Shown here piece after piece: positions 37,323 to 46,878 of a stretch of 64,000 nt of DNA (position 1 is its first letter; each line of letters opens with the position of its first letter). The translations under genes and the position numbers were made by a program. The DNA lies in assembly GCF_002021565.1 (NCBI RefSeq), contig NZ_MSZX01000006.1, forward strand, positions 371,854-435,853, read 5' to 3'. A model generated the notes under the pieces. It did no database searches and was not told where the DNA came from. It saw nothing but the letters and a program-made list of their open reading frames with translations. The DNA comes from Paenibacillus selenitireducens (GTDB taxonomy: Bacteria > Bacillota > Bacilli > Paenibacillales > Paenibacillaceae).

Positions 37323-38727
37323 ACGTTAAAATCCGAATCACATGAGCAATCGGACAGATGCCTTGCAGAGCAGTCTCTGGAAGTTCTACCTTGAATCCCA
37401 CATCCGTGCGCGTATAGTGAAGTGTCTCACCCGTATCAAACCATTGGATATCTGACACCTCTCCTGGATAAGGAATCTGCATTTCTTGTTCGATCGATGC
37501 ATGCTCATCCTTGTACAATTTGAAGCAGAAGATGTCCGTCCCCTTCTTCGTAAAGGCATACCCATCTTGGAAATAGGGCTCTGCAATCCGGGTACCGTAC
37601 ACGGCCTCGCCGTATTGCTCTAACCATACGCCTAATTCCTTCATGCTGCGAACAGCCCCTTCGGGTAATCGTCCATCCGGTTGAGGTCCTACATTTAACG
37701 CTAGATTTCCGCCTTTCGAGACGATTTCGAGCAAGATGTGCACGATCTCACGTCCGGACTTGTAGGTATCTTCGTAACGGAAGGAGAAAGACGTCCCCAT
37801 TGTGATGCAGCTTTCCCAAGGAATATGCATCGCATGTTTTGGAATGGTCTGTTCAGGTGTAACAACGTTTTCATAAGGGCCGCCGACGGTACGATCAACG
37901 GCCAGCAACCATGGTTGACGTTGACGCATTTTCTCTACGATTTCACCTAGCCGGATATCCTGCTTCCGCTCGCCGCCGCGTACCCAACCTGCATCGAGCC
38001 ATAACATATCAATTCGTCCGTATCGCGTTAGCAGCTCTTCGATCTGTTGATGGGTGTAATCCACGAATTGCTCCCACAGCCAAGGATACTGCGTGGGATC
38101 ATACGAAGGTCCACGCCACATCGAACTTCCGCGTTCCATGCCTGGCGCCCAGTAATACGGCGTATGCCAATCGGCTTTGGAGAAATACGCGGAAATGGCT
38201 AGCCCCTTTTCCCGAAACGCCTCGAACAGATGCCTACAAATATCGGCGTACTTATGCATGTGGAACGGCGTATCCGGACCGGTAATCCGATAATCCGTGG
38301 TGTGTGTATCCCACATGCAGAATCCGTCATGATGTTTGGTCGTAAAGGTCAGATATTTGAATCCGGTCTCCGCTGCCAACGCAGCCCATCGTTCCGGCTG
38401 GAAGCGGATGGGATGAAATGTCTTATTTAGATCAAAATATTCACGTTTGAAATGCTCCATATCCTCGGTCCAATCGACACCATCACGTGACCAATCCCCA
38501 TCCGCATCGCTTAAAGCCCAAGATTCGACCAGTCCAACCTGTGAGTAGGGTCCCCAGTGCATCATCAGTCCGATTTTCTGATCCTTGAACCATTCCAAGC
38601 GTTCCAACAACATCGGGTCCGTCGGCTTCACCCATCCGGATTCATCGCTATAATTGTGCACGCCTTCTTCAACTTCTGGTTCATTCATGACTTCGACTTC
38701 AAGTTGTTCAACATTGACGTCACTCAC
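37321..38727 (-). CDS. Alpha-L-fucosidase (GH29)
   Basis: 468 residues from the GTG at 38727, chosen for GGAGGG six bases upstream. GH29 elements: WFKDQKIGLMMHWGPYS, ESWALS, then TTKHHDGFCMWDT with the substrate His pair, and MLWLDAGWV with the predicted nucleophile Asp. No signal peptide is seen, so it should cleave imported fucosylated oligosaccharides in the cytoplasm. It is the last gene behind a carbohydrate ABC transporter and may supply L-fucose to the sugar-acid operon at 50721-54754. Confidence 0.9.
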   Translation of the reverse strand: MSDVNVEQLEVEVMNEPEVEEGVHNYSDESGWVKPTDPMLLERLEWFKDQKIGLMMHWGPYSQVGLVESWALSDADGDWSRDGVDWTEDMEHFKREYFDLNKTFHPIRFQPERWAALAAETGFKYLTFTTKHHDGFCMWDTHTTDYRITGPDTPFHMHKYADICRHLFEAFREKGLAISAYFSKADWHTPYYWAPGMERGSSMWRGPSYDPTQYPWLWEQFVDYTHQQIEELLTRYGRIDMLWLDAGWVRGGERKQDIRLGEIVEKMRQRQPWLLAVDRTVGGPYENVVTPEQTIPKHAMHIPWESCITMGTSFSFRYEDTYKSGREIVHILLEIVSKGGNLALNVGPQPDGRLPEGAVRSMKELGVWLEQYGEAVYGTRIAEPYFQDGYAFTKKGTDIFCFKLYKDEHASIEQEMQIPYPGEVSDIQWFDTGETLHYTRTDVGFKVELPETALQGICPIAHVIRILT

Positions 38728-38764
38728 CAAAATCCCTCCAAGCTCGATTCCCTTGATGGACAAT

Positions 38765-38798
38765 TCCCTTAGGCAAGGTAACAACCCTACCTAAGGGA
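38765..38798 (-). terminator. Hairpin between solute-binding protein and fucosidase genes
   Basis: TCCCTTAGG pairs with CCTAAGGGA around a 16-base loop. No T run follows, so it may stabilise the 3' end of the binding-protein mRNA or reduce read-through rather than stop transcription fully. Confidence 0.45.
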
Positions 38799-38817
38799 GA
38801 TAGCACACAACAAGCCG

Positions 38818-40530
38818 TTATTTTTTCGAAGCTAGTGCTTTCTGATAGATTTCTAAATATTGCGTTAACTGCAATCCATCCAAGCCCTTCACATAAGCAT
38901 CCCAATCCTTGTTAATATCTTTCGAGCCCGTAATGAACTGCGCCATGTTCGACTTCACATAGTCGCCTAAGGTTGTTTTGATCTGGGCAGCCAGCTCAGC
39001 ATCCTCGAGGGCAATGAATAGACCGTTAGGATATTGCTCTTTCGAATGGTACGGCGCATACTGATCTGATACTTTATTCAATCGCGTGCCATATCCGTCA
39101 TCAGCCAACATATCTTGTGGAGCCGTCCAGGATGCGCGATAAGCATACGTTCTTAACGAAGGGCCGATTTGTTCCCAACCGTCATTATGTGTAGGCTTTT
39201 TGTCCGTTTCAGGAACCGAAGTATATACCGCTTGTTTTCCGTTGATATCCAGTTCGCCATCTTTGGCTTTGTGCCATCTTTTTCCTTCCGGACCATATTC
39301 CTGAAGCAATATGGACTCTTCTGTATACAAGTAGTCTGCCAAACGAATCGCAGCAATCTGTTGCTCTGGTGTGGCTTTATTCGTGATCGCAAATTTTGCA
39401 CTCGTAATCCCTGCAAAGTTAAGTGTTTGTTGGACACCATTCGGTCCTTTCAGCGGCGGAACAGCAACATAATCTTTATGGCGAGGTGCCTTGCTGTCCA
39501 TGCTGTATGCGTAGCTGATCAACGCAGTTGACAGTGCTCCCATGACGTTGTCTGGCTCTTTGTTCGCAAGCTGTTGAATGGCATCCGCGTTTTGCGTGAA
39601 AGCCGCAGGATCAATAAGTCCTTCTTTGTACAATTTGTTCAAATATATGAGGCCTTGCTTCCATTCTTCTTTGTTCGCGACAAAATCTACTTTGCCATCC
39701 ACGGCACGAAGGAAAGTACCTGCACCTTTCTCCGTATAGTCGTCTACGATGAACGAGTTCATCAAAAATGCGGAGACGTTCCCTGTCCACATCTCATCCG
39801 ATCCTGTCAACGGAATTTCATCTGCCTTGCCGTTTCCGTTCGGGTCCTTCTCTTTAAACGCTTTCAAGACCGCATAGAATTCATCCGTCGTTGTCGGCAC
39901 AGCAAGCCCTAATTTATCCAACCATGCTTTGTTAATCCACATTTTCAACGCATTATCGCAGTGGTAGCATTCATTGACCTGCGGAAGCGCATAGATGTTG
40001 CCGTCCGGTGCCGTAATCGATGATTTCATATACGAAATGTCATTCATCGCTTTTTTAATATTCGGTGCATAATTATCGATCAGATCATTCAGCGGAATGA
40101 AGACGCCTTGTTGGCCATATTTCATCTGCTCTTCCTTGTTAAGATCCCCTTGCAAGATGACTTCCGGGTAGTCGCCGCTTGCTAACATGAGCTGCTTACG
40201 ATCATTTAAGGCATTATTCGGAACGAGGTCCCACTCTATTTTGATATTGGTTTTCTCTTCAAGATATTTCGTATACGTATTCGTCTCCATATTCTCGATC
40301 GATGGGTACTGCGGAGCGAACATCTTGATCGTCATTGGTTTCTTAACAATCGGATACGTACCGACTTCCGTGAACAATTCTTCTTGAGCAGTCGTTTTAT
40401 CCCCTGAATTGTCACCTGTAGGTTGTTCAGGCTGTGTTGCGTTATTGCTGCTGCATGCACTTAATAGAAGTACCAAAGTCAATACAAAACTTAATGTACC
40501 AGCAAACGTCTTCGTCCATTTTTTTCTCAT
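38818..40530 (-). CDS. Carbohydrate ABC transporter solute-binding lipoprotein (LipO/YtcQ type)
   Basis: 570 residues from the ATG at 40530; GGAGG is 11 bases upstream, and a TTG one codon earlier is an alternative. A lipoprotein signal peptide ends LLLSAC. It is the large (about 550 residue) family 1 binding protein typical of Paenibacillus oligosaccharide importers (MTIKMFAPQYPSIENME; DYPEVILQGDLNKEEQMKYG). Its partner permeases lie directly upstream. The ligand is unknown; the following fucosidase suggests a fucosylated glycan fragment. Confidence 0.88.
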   Translation of the reverse strand: MRKKWTKTFAGTLSFVLTLVLLLSACSSNNATQPEQPTGDNSGDKTTAQEELFTEVGTYPIVKKPMTIKMFAPQYPSIENMETNTYTKYLEEKTNIKIEWDLVPNNALNDRKQLMLASGDYPEVILQGDLNKEEQMKYGQQGVFIPLNDLIDNYAPNIKKAMNDISYMKSSITAPDGNIYALPQVNECYHCDNALKMWINKAWLDKLGLAVPTTTDEFYAVLKAFKEKDPNGNGKADEIPLTGSDEMWTGNVSAFLMNSFIVDDYTEKGAGTFLRAVDGKVDFVANKEEWKQGLIYLNKLYKEGLIDPAAFTQNADAIQQLANKEPDNVMGALSTALISYAYSMDSKAPRHKDYVAVPPLKGPNGVQQTLNFAGITSAKFAITNKATPEQQIAAIRLADYLYTEESILLQEYGPEGKRWHKAKDGELDINGKQAVYTSVPETDKKPTHNDGWEQIGPSLRTYAYRASWTAPQDMLADDGYGTRLNKVSDQYAPYHSKEQYPNGLFIALEDAELAAQIKTTLGDYVKSNMAQFITGSKDINKDWDAYVKGLDGLQLTQYLEIYQKALASKK

Positions 40531-40654
40531 CAAAGACAACGCCTCCATATTCAATGTAATGAAACCCATGACCCTGCATCCTTTTGTATACCATACATGT
40601 TATTGCTCTTTAAGAACACACCACCTCCTTTATGAAAAGGAATATTTGATTGAA

Positions 40655-41557
40655 TTAGCCTTTCAGGGAACCGATCATAACCCCTTTAACAAAATGCCGC
40701 TGTACAAATGGATAAATAATGAGAATCGGCGCACTTGCAACGACGATTAGTGAATATTTCAATAGTTCTCTGAGCCCTTGTTGAGCCTGTACTTGGTCGA
40801 CATTCGCCATCATGGAAGGATCGACTGAACTCAGAATCAGAATGTTGCGCAGGATGATTTGCAGCGGGAATAAATCCGGTGACCGCAGGAAAATCAACGC
40901 ATCGAAATATGCATTCCAATGCCCCACGGCATACATCAAGGTCATGACGGCAATAACCGGCTTCGATAACGGTAAGACAATACTGATAATAAAGCGAATA
41001 TCACTGCATCCATCCAGCTCTGCCGCTTCCGATAGTTCATCTGGAATGGACGTCTGGAAGAAGGTTCGTGCAATGATGACTTGGAAGACAGCCAGCGCCC
41101 CGGGGAGTATCATCGCCCACCGCGTATCCAGCAAATGCAGGTTTTTGACAACCAAGTAGAACGGAATAAGACCGCCTTCGAACATCATCGTAATAACGAG
41201 CATGACCATAAACACATTGCGACCATAGAACGTTTTTCTAGCTAGCGGGTAAGCAATCATAATCGTCAATAGGACATTGATTAAGGTACCGACGATCGTA
41301 TAGAAGAAGGAGTTCATAAAACCAATCCCAATCTGGGAATTGCGAAATACGGCCTTATAGCCATCCAGTGTAAAATCAACAGGGAACAACCATACCTTAC
41401 CTGTTACGACGGCCTGTGGCGAGCTGATCGAAGAGCTAAGAATGTATAGTAGCGGAATCGCTACAACCAATAGAACGAAGGTTAAGAATACATAGACGAA
41501 GAACATAAATACCCGATCGCTTTTGGATTCTTGAATGTGAGATGATGTGGACTTCAT
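40655..41557 (-). CDS. Carbohydrate ABC transporter permease (YtcP/LplC-like)
   Basis: 300 residues from the ATG at 41557 (AAAGGAGAAGCG). Six membrane helices and the EAA loop (ELSEAAELDGCSDIRFIISIVLPLSKP) of CUT1-type inner-membrane permeases. It works with the permease encoded upstream and the binding protein downstream. No ATPase gene is present, so a shared MsmX-like ATPase encoded elsewhere would energise the system. Confidence 0.92.
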   Translation of the reverse strand: MKSTSSHIQESKSDRVFMFFVYVFLTFVLLVVAIPLLYILSSSISSPQAVVTGKVWLFPVDFTLDGYKAVFRNSQIGIGFMNSFFYTIVGTLINVLLTIMIAYPLARKTFYGRNVFMVMLVITMMFEGGLIPFYLVVKNLHLLDTRWAMILPGALAVFQVIIARTFFQTSIPDELSEAAELDGCSDIRFIISIVLPLSKPVIAVMTLMYAVGHWNAYFDALIFLRSPDLFPLQIILRNILILSSVDPSMMANVDQVQAQQGLRELLKYSLIVVASAPILIIYPFVQRHFVKGVMIGSLKG

Positions 41558-41600
41558 AACGCTTCTCCTTTCATGCTCCTGATTTCCTGTGTGCACAGCA

Positions 41601-42587
41601 TTACCATAGGCTGTTATTGGATAATTTTCTTGCAATATAGTTCACTGAGATTAACAAAATGAGATTGATGATGGAGTTAAAAAATCCGATCGCCGCAGAG
41701 AAGCTAAAGCTTGACCCAAGAAGCCCAACCTTGTACACGTACGTTGAAATGACTTCTGACGTACTTAAATTCAGCGGATTTTGCATCAGATATATTTTTT
41801 CGAACCCTAGTTTCATGATGTTGCCTAGGTTCAAAATCAATAGGATCACCGATACAGGAATCAAGCTTGGAATATCGATGTTCAAGATCTTCTGGATTCG
41901 GGATGCACCATCTACTTTGGCAGATTCGTACAGTTCGGGATTCACCCCGGACAGGGCCGCAATATAGATGATCGCGCCGTACCCCGTATGCTGCCATACA
42001 TCTGACCATACATAAATCGATTTAAACAGACCAGGAATCCCCATAAAATTCGTATTCTCTACGCCAAGCATTCCAAACAGCTTGCTGACCATTCCCACAT
42101 TGGGCGACAGGTTCACAATAATAATGGATACCATGATGACGGTTGAGATAAAGTATGGCGCATAAGAGACCATCTGTACGCTTTTCTTGAATAACCCATT
42201 ACGGATTTCATTCAAAGCCAGCGCTAGAATGATCGGTGCGGGGAAACCAACGAGTAATCCGTAAAAACTGATTCCCAGCGTATTTTTGATATAAAGCCAG
42301 AAATTCGGTGATCCAAAAAACTGCTCAAAGTACTTCAGGCCTACCCAATGACTTCCCCAAATGCCTTTGATCACGTTGTAGTCTTTAAAGGCGATCACGA
42401 TGCCGGCCATGGGTATATATTTGAAAATAATCAAATACAGCAAGGGTAACAAGATAACAAGATATAACTGCCAATGGCGCCTGATCTTTTTCCATGGCGA
42501 TGTGCGAACCGCGGAAGTTTGTGTTAATGCTGATATTCCGCCATGCATAGGAGAATCCGTGTGTAGCTTCTTATTCAGACTGGGCAT
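41601..42587 (-). CDS. Carbohydrate ABC transporter permease (LplB/YteP-like)
   Basis: 328 residues from the ATG at 42587 (AAGGAG nine bases before). A cytoplasmic N-terminal tail is followed by six membrane helices; the EAA loop is seen as ELYESAKVDGASRIQKILNI. The start LYLVILLPLLYLIIFKYIPM is characteristic of LplB/YteP permeases. First gene of the transporter operon, downstream of the AraC-type regulator gene, which has its own terminator. Confidence 0.92.
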   Translation of the reverse strand: MPSLNKKLHTDSPMHGGISALTQTSAVRTSPWKKIRRHWQLYLVILLPLLYLIIFKYIPMAGIVIAFKDYNVIKGIWGSHWVGLKYFEQFFGSPNFWLYIKNTLGISFYGLLVGFPAPIILALALNEIRNGLFKKSVQMVSYAPYFISTVIMVSIIIVNLSPNVGMVSKLFGMLGVENTNFMGIPGLFKSIYVWSDVWQHTGYGAIIYIAALSGVNPELYESAKVDGASRIQKILNIDIPSLIPVSVILLILNLGNIMKLGFEKIYLMQNPLNLSTSEVISTYVYKVGLLGSSFSFSAAIGFFNSIINLILLISVNYIARKLSNNSLW

Positions 42588-42720
42588 AACATAAAACTCC
42601 TTCCGTCTTTGTAGTTTCATGGGGTGGCTTAACCTACTTCCGATTGTAGGCGGAACCCCTATGAATGAACAAGAAACAAGAATAAACCGATGCAACCATT
42701 TTCGCATGGCCGATGAAACA

Positions 42721-42750
42721 AGAAAAAGCAGCGAGATATCTCGCTGCTTT
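42721..42750 (-). terminator. Rho-independent terminator of the AraC-type regulator gene
   Basis: AAAGCAGCGAG and CTCGCTGCTTT form a perfect 11-base-pair stem around ATAT. On the minus strand the stem runs into TTTTTCTTG. It lies 27 bases after the regulator stop. Confidence 0.88.
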
Positions 42751-42776
42751 GACTGTTTTCTACGACTAAACCATTT

Positions 42777-45014
42777 TCAACCATTCGCCCTGCGCGTACG
42801 TTCTGTGCGATATTCCCCTGGCGAATAGCCCGTTATTTTCTTAAAGACACGGCTGAACGAAATCGCGCTGGTATATCCAACCTGCTCCGCAATCTCCTGG
42901 ATCGCATCGTTCGTCTCGACCAATAATCGCTGTGCCTCTTGCATCCGCAGATCAATGAGGAAATCGACGAATTTCTGACCCGTATTTTCTTTGAATAATC
43001 GACTCACATACTTCGGATTGATATGGAATTGTTCGCCCAACCATTCCAATGACATATTGGGATTCGCATAGTCCCGCTCCATGTACTTACGGATGTCTCG
43101 GATTAGCGAAGCGTGCTGGCTCTCGTCCTGCAACTGCTGTAAAGAGACATATAAGGCTTGAAGCACCTGTTTTGTTTCATCCCGCAGATGATCGAGCGAA
43201 TAATCGTTGTCCATCTGCTCGCTAAGCTTCGGCAGCCCTTCTTGAATCCAAATCTGATGATAGTTCTTATTGGCTGTAGACATCTCGCGTCCAAAGTAAT
43301 AAATCAAGTAGTTCATTAAATTTACGATTTCATCGTTCGTCAACCGCCCATGCTTCAACTGAACGAACCATTCATCATATTGATCCGACCAATTGTTTTC
43401 CAGCATTCGAAAAGATTGCGCAATCGATCGTATCGCACCTAGATGGGAATAGATTTCGGCTTGACTCTGACTTGCAATGTCATCGCTTGTAATCCAACGA
43501 TTCTCACCAAGAACAATTTTATACTTCAGCGCTTCCATCGCGCCCTTATAAGATTTAGGAATACCTTGGATTGTCTCCGCATGATGTCCAATTCCGATCG
43601 TGATCGTAAATTTCAAATTTTGCTCGGTCCATGCACGAATTTGGTCGACTAACTGAAGGAGGATGGACTGTTCCCCTCGCTCCACATCCCCCTTCTCAAA
43701 TAACATGACAGATAAATTCGACGCTGACGTCCACTCTGACCATTGCTGGCTCTCCAGCTTCGAGGCGATTTCTCCTACGACCGACCGAAGCGTGAATTTC
43801 AGAAGGTCCTGATCTCCCTTCGAGAAGTTGCTGCAGAAATCTCCGTATTTATCGATCTCTACCACCAATATACGGTACAAGCCCAGTGGCAAGGGCAATT
43901 TTAACTGAAGGGCTTGCAGCTCCCAATCCGATTGGGTAAGCGCCGAGCCCCCTTCAATTAATTGATGAAAGAGAAACCGTGTTCGAAGATGGAGATCTTC
44001 CTGATATTTTTGCTGATATTGCTTCGACTGCTCGAGAATATTATCCAGTGCTGATTCTATGAATGCGAACTCGTCAGGCGCTCCACGCTTGGAGCCCCCG
44101 CCAGATACAGGTAAGGAATACCCGCTAAACCGTGCTGCAATCTGTTCAATGGGTCTTGAGTTTCTACGAGATACATAGATCATCCATATCAATCCGAGCG
44201 CGATCATCAATAAACCGATGACGAACCACACATTATATAAGGAAGAAATGATATGTACGAACCCGCCATGAACAAGTCCACTCCCATACTTCCACTTCGA
44301 GTAGCTTGAGACATATTGGGAATATATTTCAGAATCTTTGACCTGAATCGGACTACCGAACAGCATGTTGTCGGTCGTATCGGTGACCTGGATGAAGCTC
44401 ACTTTGGAATCGTAAAGATCCCTGGTTAATTTGTTCAAGGTATCGGTTGCGACATTAATGACGATCATCCCCTGATCATTTTTCATGTACGGGGATCCTC
44501 GCACGAGACTAACAACTTGCTTACCGCCGATCCTTTTGAACTGTTCGAACGTACGGCCATCGGTCCACTTCGGCGTTTTGGATATTTGATATTGCTCTAT
44601 AAATGTCTGATCCGGATATTGCTTCACGAACGAATTGGTGGCATCACTAAGCACGAACCCATCGGAATACCTGACCAAATAGATCGAATCAATTAAGGGA
44701 TAGTAGTTAATCATTTCTTTCAACTTCTGAACGGCACTAATATTAATATAAGGGTCACCTGTGGTGCCTGACTTAAAAAAATCTTTTAATGGCTTGCTAT
44801 TGATCGTCTCTAACACAACCATATTGTCGATGACTTTGAGTGACGTATCTACGAGACGCATCGCTTGCAATGATAACATTTTATTCGCGTTTAATGCTTC
44901 CTTACGGTTCTGTTCACTAAACAGCTGAAAAAACACGAAGAAAATAAACGTGATCACGATAATAAACATCGGCATATAGGAAAGCAAAAGCCGTTTAAAC
45001 CAAGAATTCCTCAT
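42777..45014 (-). CDS. Membrane-bound AraC family regulator (YtdP-like)
   Basis: 745 residues from the ATG at 45014 (AAGGTAGGTC upstream). Two membrane helices (about residues 10-32 and 265-285) flank an extracellular dCache-like sensor domain. A cytoplasmic linker follows, then a divergent middle domain and a C-terminal AraC-type DNA-binding domain (MSLEWLGEQFHINPKYVSRL; IQEIAEQVGYTSAISFSRVF; GYSPGEYR). Regulators of this design sense external sugars and control the adjacent ABC operon, here the two permeases, binding protein and fucosidase. Confidence 0.9.
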   Translation of the reverse strand: MRNSWFKRLLLSYMPMFIIVITFIFFVFFQLFSEQNRKEALNANKMLSLQAMRLVDTSLKVIDNMVVLETINSKPLKDFFKSGTTGDPYINISAVQKLKEMINYYPLIDSIYLVRYSDGFVLSDATNSFVKQYPDQTFIEQYQISKTPKWTDGRTFEQFKRIGGKQVVSLVRGSPYMKNDQGMIVINVATDTLNKLTRDLYDSKVSFIQVTDTTDNMLFGSPIQVKDSEIYSQYVSSYSKWKYGSGLVHGGFVHIISSLYNVWFVIGLLMIALGLIWMIYVSRRNSRPIEQIAARFSGYSLPVSGGGSKRGAPDEFAFIESALDNILEQSKQYQQKYQEDLHLRTRFLFHQLIEGGSALTQSDWELQALQLKLPLPLGLYRILVVEIDKYGDFCSNFSKGDQDLLKFTLRSVVGEIASKLESQQWSEWTSASNLSVMLFEKGDVERGEQSILLQLVDQIRAWTEQNLKFTITIGIGHHAETIQGIPKSYKGAMEALKYKIVLGENRWITSDDIASQSQAEIYSHLGAIRSIAQSFRMLENNWSDQYDEWFVQLKHGRLTNDEIVNLMNYLIYYFGREMSTANKNYHQIWIQEGLPKLSEQMDNDYSLDHLRDETKQVLQALYVSLQQLQDESQHASLIRDIRKYMERDYANPNMSLEWLGEQFHINPKYVSRLFKENTGQKFVDFLIDLRMQEAQRLLVETNDAIQEIAEQVGYTSAISFSRVFKKITGYSPGEYRTERTRRANG

Positions 45015-45131
45015 GATCCGACCTACCTTTACCTTATACTGCATCTTGAACATCAGATATGAGCCATTATATACCATTCAGAAGCAGGTTGTAACCCCTT
45101 ACATATGAACGAATACCAGCAGAAAACAAAA

Positions 45132-45195
45132 TCCCTTCGGTCCAACAGGCCGCCCCTCAATACTAAGGAGTCATATCACTGTTGATCCGAAGGGA
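45132..45195 (-). terminator. Long-stem terminator after hepT
   Basis: TCCCTTCGG/CCGAAGGGA is extended, after two mismatches, by CAACAG/CTGTTG, leaving a loop of about 30 bases. On the minus strand TTTTGTTTTC follows. It ends the pplA-ndh2-hepS-hepT series. Confidence 0.65.
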
Positions 45196-45231
45196 CCCGT
45201 ATTTACAATTTCAAATAGGATGGAATAGGTG

Positions 45232-46218
45232 TTAGAAATCCCGATGATTAAAATAATGCCAGATCACTTCCAGATCTTGATGCGCTTCGAAATCACGCAA
45301 CTCATCGATAATATCCCAGGCTTTCTGCATGTATTCCCGGCTTATTGCTTCCGTTCGCTCCAATGCATCGCTCTGCCGTATCGCCTCAACAATCGCCTGG
45401 AACTCATTTAACGTTGAATGCTCATGTAATCCACGAATCCGTGTCCCAAGCACCTCATCTTCCAATGCGTAAATCACGGGCAATGTGACTTGACCATTCA
45501 TTAAATCCGCTCCTGCAGGTTTGCCTAGCTTCTCCTGGGTCTGTACAAAATCAAGCAAGTCATCGCGAATTTGAAAAGACATCCCGACCGCTTCCCCAAA
45601 ATCAAAGAGCTTCTGAGCTACCCGTTCATCCGCCGCAGCGGCACGCGCACCAACTTGAAGACAGGCAGCCATAAGCAGCGCCGTTTTATTCATTGTCTTC
45701 TCCAAGTACATCTTAAGAGAAATATCGTAATCGAACCGTGTGTTCAGCTGCTGATACTCCCCTAGACAGAGCCGAGAAGGCGCAGCTGCAATCAGCTCTT
45801 GAAGATAATCTTCGGTCTTGTCTTCATCTGAATACTCAAGAAGCGCTTCTACGATTCGAGCCATCATATAATTCGCCACATGTGTCGCGGTGTATACGTC
45901 GGTCTTCACATGCAGGGTAGGTTGTTGTCTCCGTTGGTCCGCATGATCAATAATATCATCATGGATTAAGGAGGAAGCATGAATAAATTCTGCTGCTGCT
46001 GCAAGCCGTATCAATTGTTTATCCTGTAATTCCGTACCGAATCGACTCCCGATGATGACCATCATGGGCCGAAGCCTTTTGCCTCCCGCTTGAATGAGCT
46101 CGATTACACTGCGTTTAACAACAGAAAATACGGATAGATCCCGATCATAACGGACCAAATCAATCATTTCTTTGTCTATCCGATCAATATCAATGTGAAG
46201 CGCCTCAGATAACTTCAT
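45232..46218 (-). CDS. hepT: Polyprenyl (heptaprenyl) diphosphate synthase component II (HepT-like)
   Basis: 328 residues of the trans-isoprenyl diphosphate synthase family. First Asp-rich motif DDIID in SLIHDDIIDHADQRR, second DDLLD in MSFQIRDDLLDF, plus GGKRLRPMMV near the N-terminus. With the small HepS-like subunit it should make the isoprenoid side chain of a quinone. The start overlaps the upstream gene by 14 bases. Its place behind ndh2/pplA parallels DmkB of the Listeria electron transfer locus; whether it also serves general menaquinone synthesis depends on a second copy elsewhere. Confidence 0.9.
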   Translation of the reverse strand: MKLSEALHIDIDRIDKEMIDLVRYDRDLSVFSVVKRSVIELIQAGGKRLRPMMVIIGSRFGTELQDKQLIRLAAAAEFIHASSLIHDDIIDHADQRRQQPTLHVKTDVYTATHVANYMMARIVEALLEYSDEDKTEDYLQELIAAAPSRLCLGEYQQLNTRFDYDISLKMYLEKTMNKTALLMAACLQVGARAAAADERVAQKLFDFGEAVGMSFQIRDDLLDFVQTQEKLGKPAGADLMNGQVTLPVIYALEDEVLGTRIRGLHEHSTLNEFQAIVEAIRQSDALERTEAISREYMQKAWDIIDELRDFEAHQDLEVIWHYFNHRDF

Positions 46219-46651
46219 AGGTCACCTGCACGTATCGGCGTGTCACAAATTGTTGAATCGCAGTCCCTAGCAGATAATCAGCGGGCTTTCCTTCAATTCT
46301 GCGAATTTGTAACGACTTATGAACCGTTGCTAACGATCTGAGTAAATCCATTGCTTTATATCGTAAAGCATATTCAAAATATAAACTTTGCAAATAATCG
46401 CCGTCTAGAATTCGTTTCGTCAATTGCTGCTCATCTTTACCAACACCATCATGGCATTGTAAAGATAATCGAAGCAATATATAACATCCTAAGATACACT
46501 CACGACGATCGTCTTCCATGTCATACTCATTCAGGAATTCTGCCATATCTCGAACCCATCTTGTATCCATTTCAATCGCAATTCCTGCCTCTTGGGATAA
46601 TTGCTTCTTCAATTGATTCATCGTTTGGCTGATTAACAAGCTCGCACTCAT
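46205..46651 (-). CDS. HepS-like heptaprenyl diphosphate synthase component I (short form)
   Basis: 148 residues, all-helical in appearance, with LDGDYLQSLYFEYALRYKAM similar to the GDYYSGLYY region of HepS subunits. It overlaps the HepT-like gene, which supports the pairing. Typical HepS proteins are about 250 residues, so this one is much shorter, yet the frame is clean with an AGCAGGTGA site. Identification leans on context and on one motif; an unrelated small partner is possible. Confidence 0.65.
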   Translation of the reverse strand: MSASLLISQTMNQLKKQLSQEAGIAIEMDTRWVRDMAEFLNEYDMEDDRRECILGCYILLRLSLQCHDGVGKDEQQLTKRILDGDYLQSLYFEYALRYKAMDLLRSLATVHKSLQIRRIEGKPADYLLGTAIQQFVTRRYVQVTYEVI

Positions 46652-46878
46652 GATTAATCACCTGCTTTTCTGCTCAAGTAAATAACGAGCTCATCGACGA
46701 TGTGACGATAAGCATTGCTGCGAGAAACTCACATGTGGGAAACCCTCTATCAAGGCCTCTCAAAGATGAGCGACCGCGATTAGAGGATGGTTTTTCTATG
46801 GGGTAAACGAAGGAGCGTAATGTACAAGCTTGCACATTACGCTTCTTTTTTACAATGGACTGATACATCGTGCTTGTT
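46652..46878 (+). other. Structured intergenic region, possible plus-strand small RNA
   Basis: Between ndh2 and hepS lie 227 bases without a frame of merit. Two hairpins are visible. AAACC-CTCTA pairs with TAGAG-GAT-GGTTT (46740-46793) and is followed by TTTTT on the plus strand. AGCGTAATGT pairs with ACATTACGCT (46814-46843) and is followed by TCTTTTTT on the plus strand. Both have terminator form only on the plus strand, although all neighbouring genes run on the minus strand. A smaller GCTCATCG/CGATAAGC hairpin lies at about 46689-46713. This suggests a small RNA gene or antisense transcript; I do not recognise its family. Confidence 0.35.

Noticed and set aside
42630..42660. Short CCTAC/GTAGG hairpin upstream of the permease operon as a riboswitch
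   Set aside because: Stem of only five base pairs, no known aptamer core, and not linked to a terminator.
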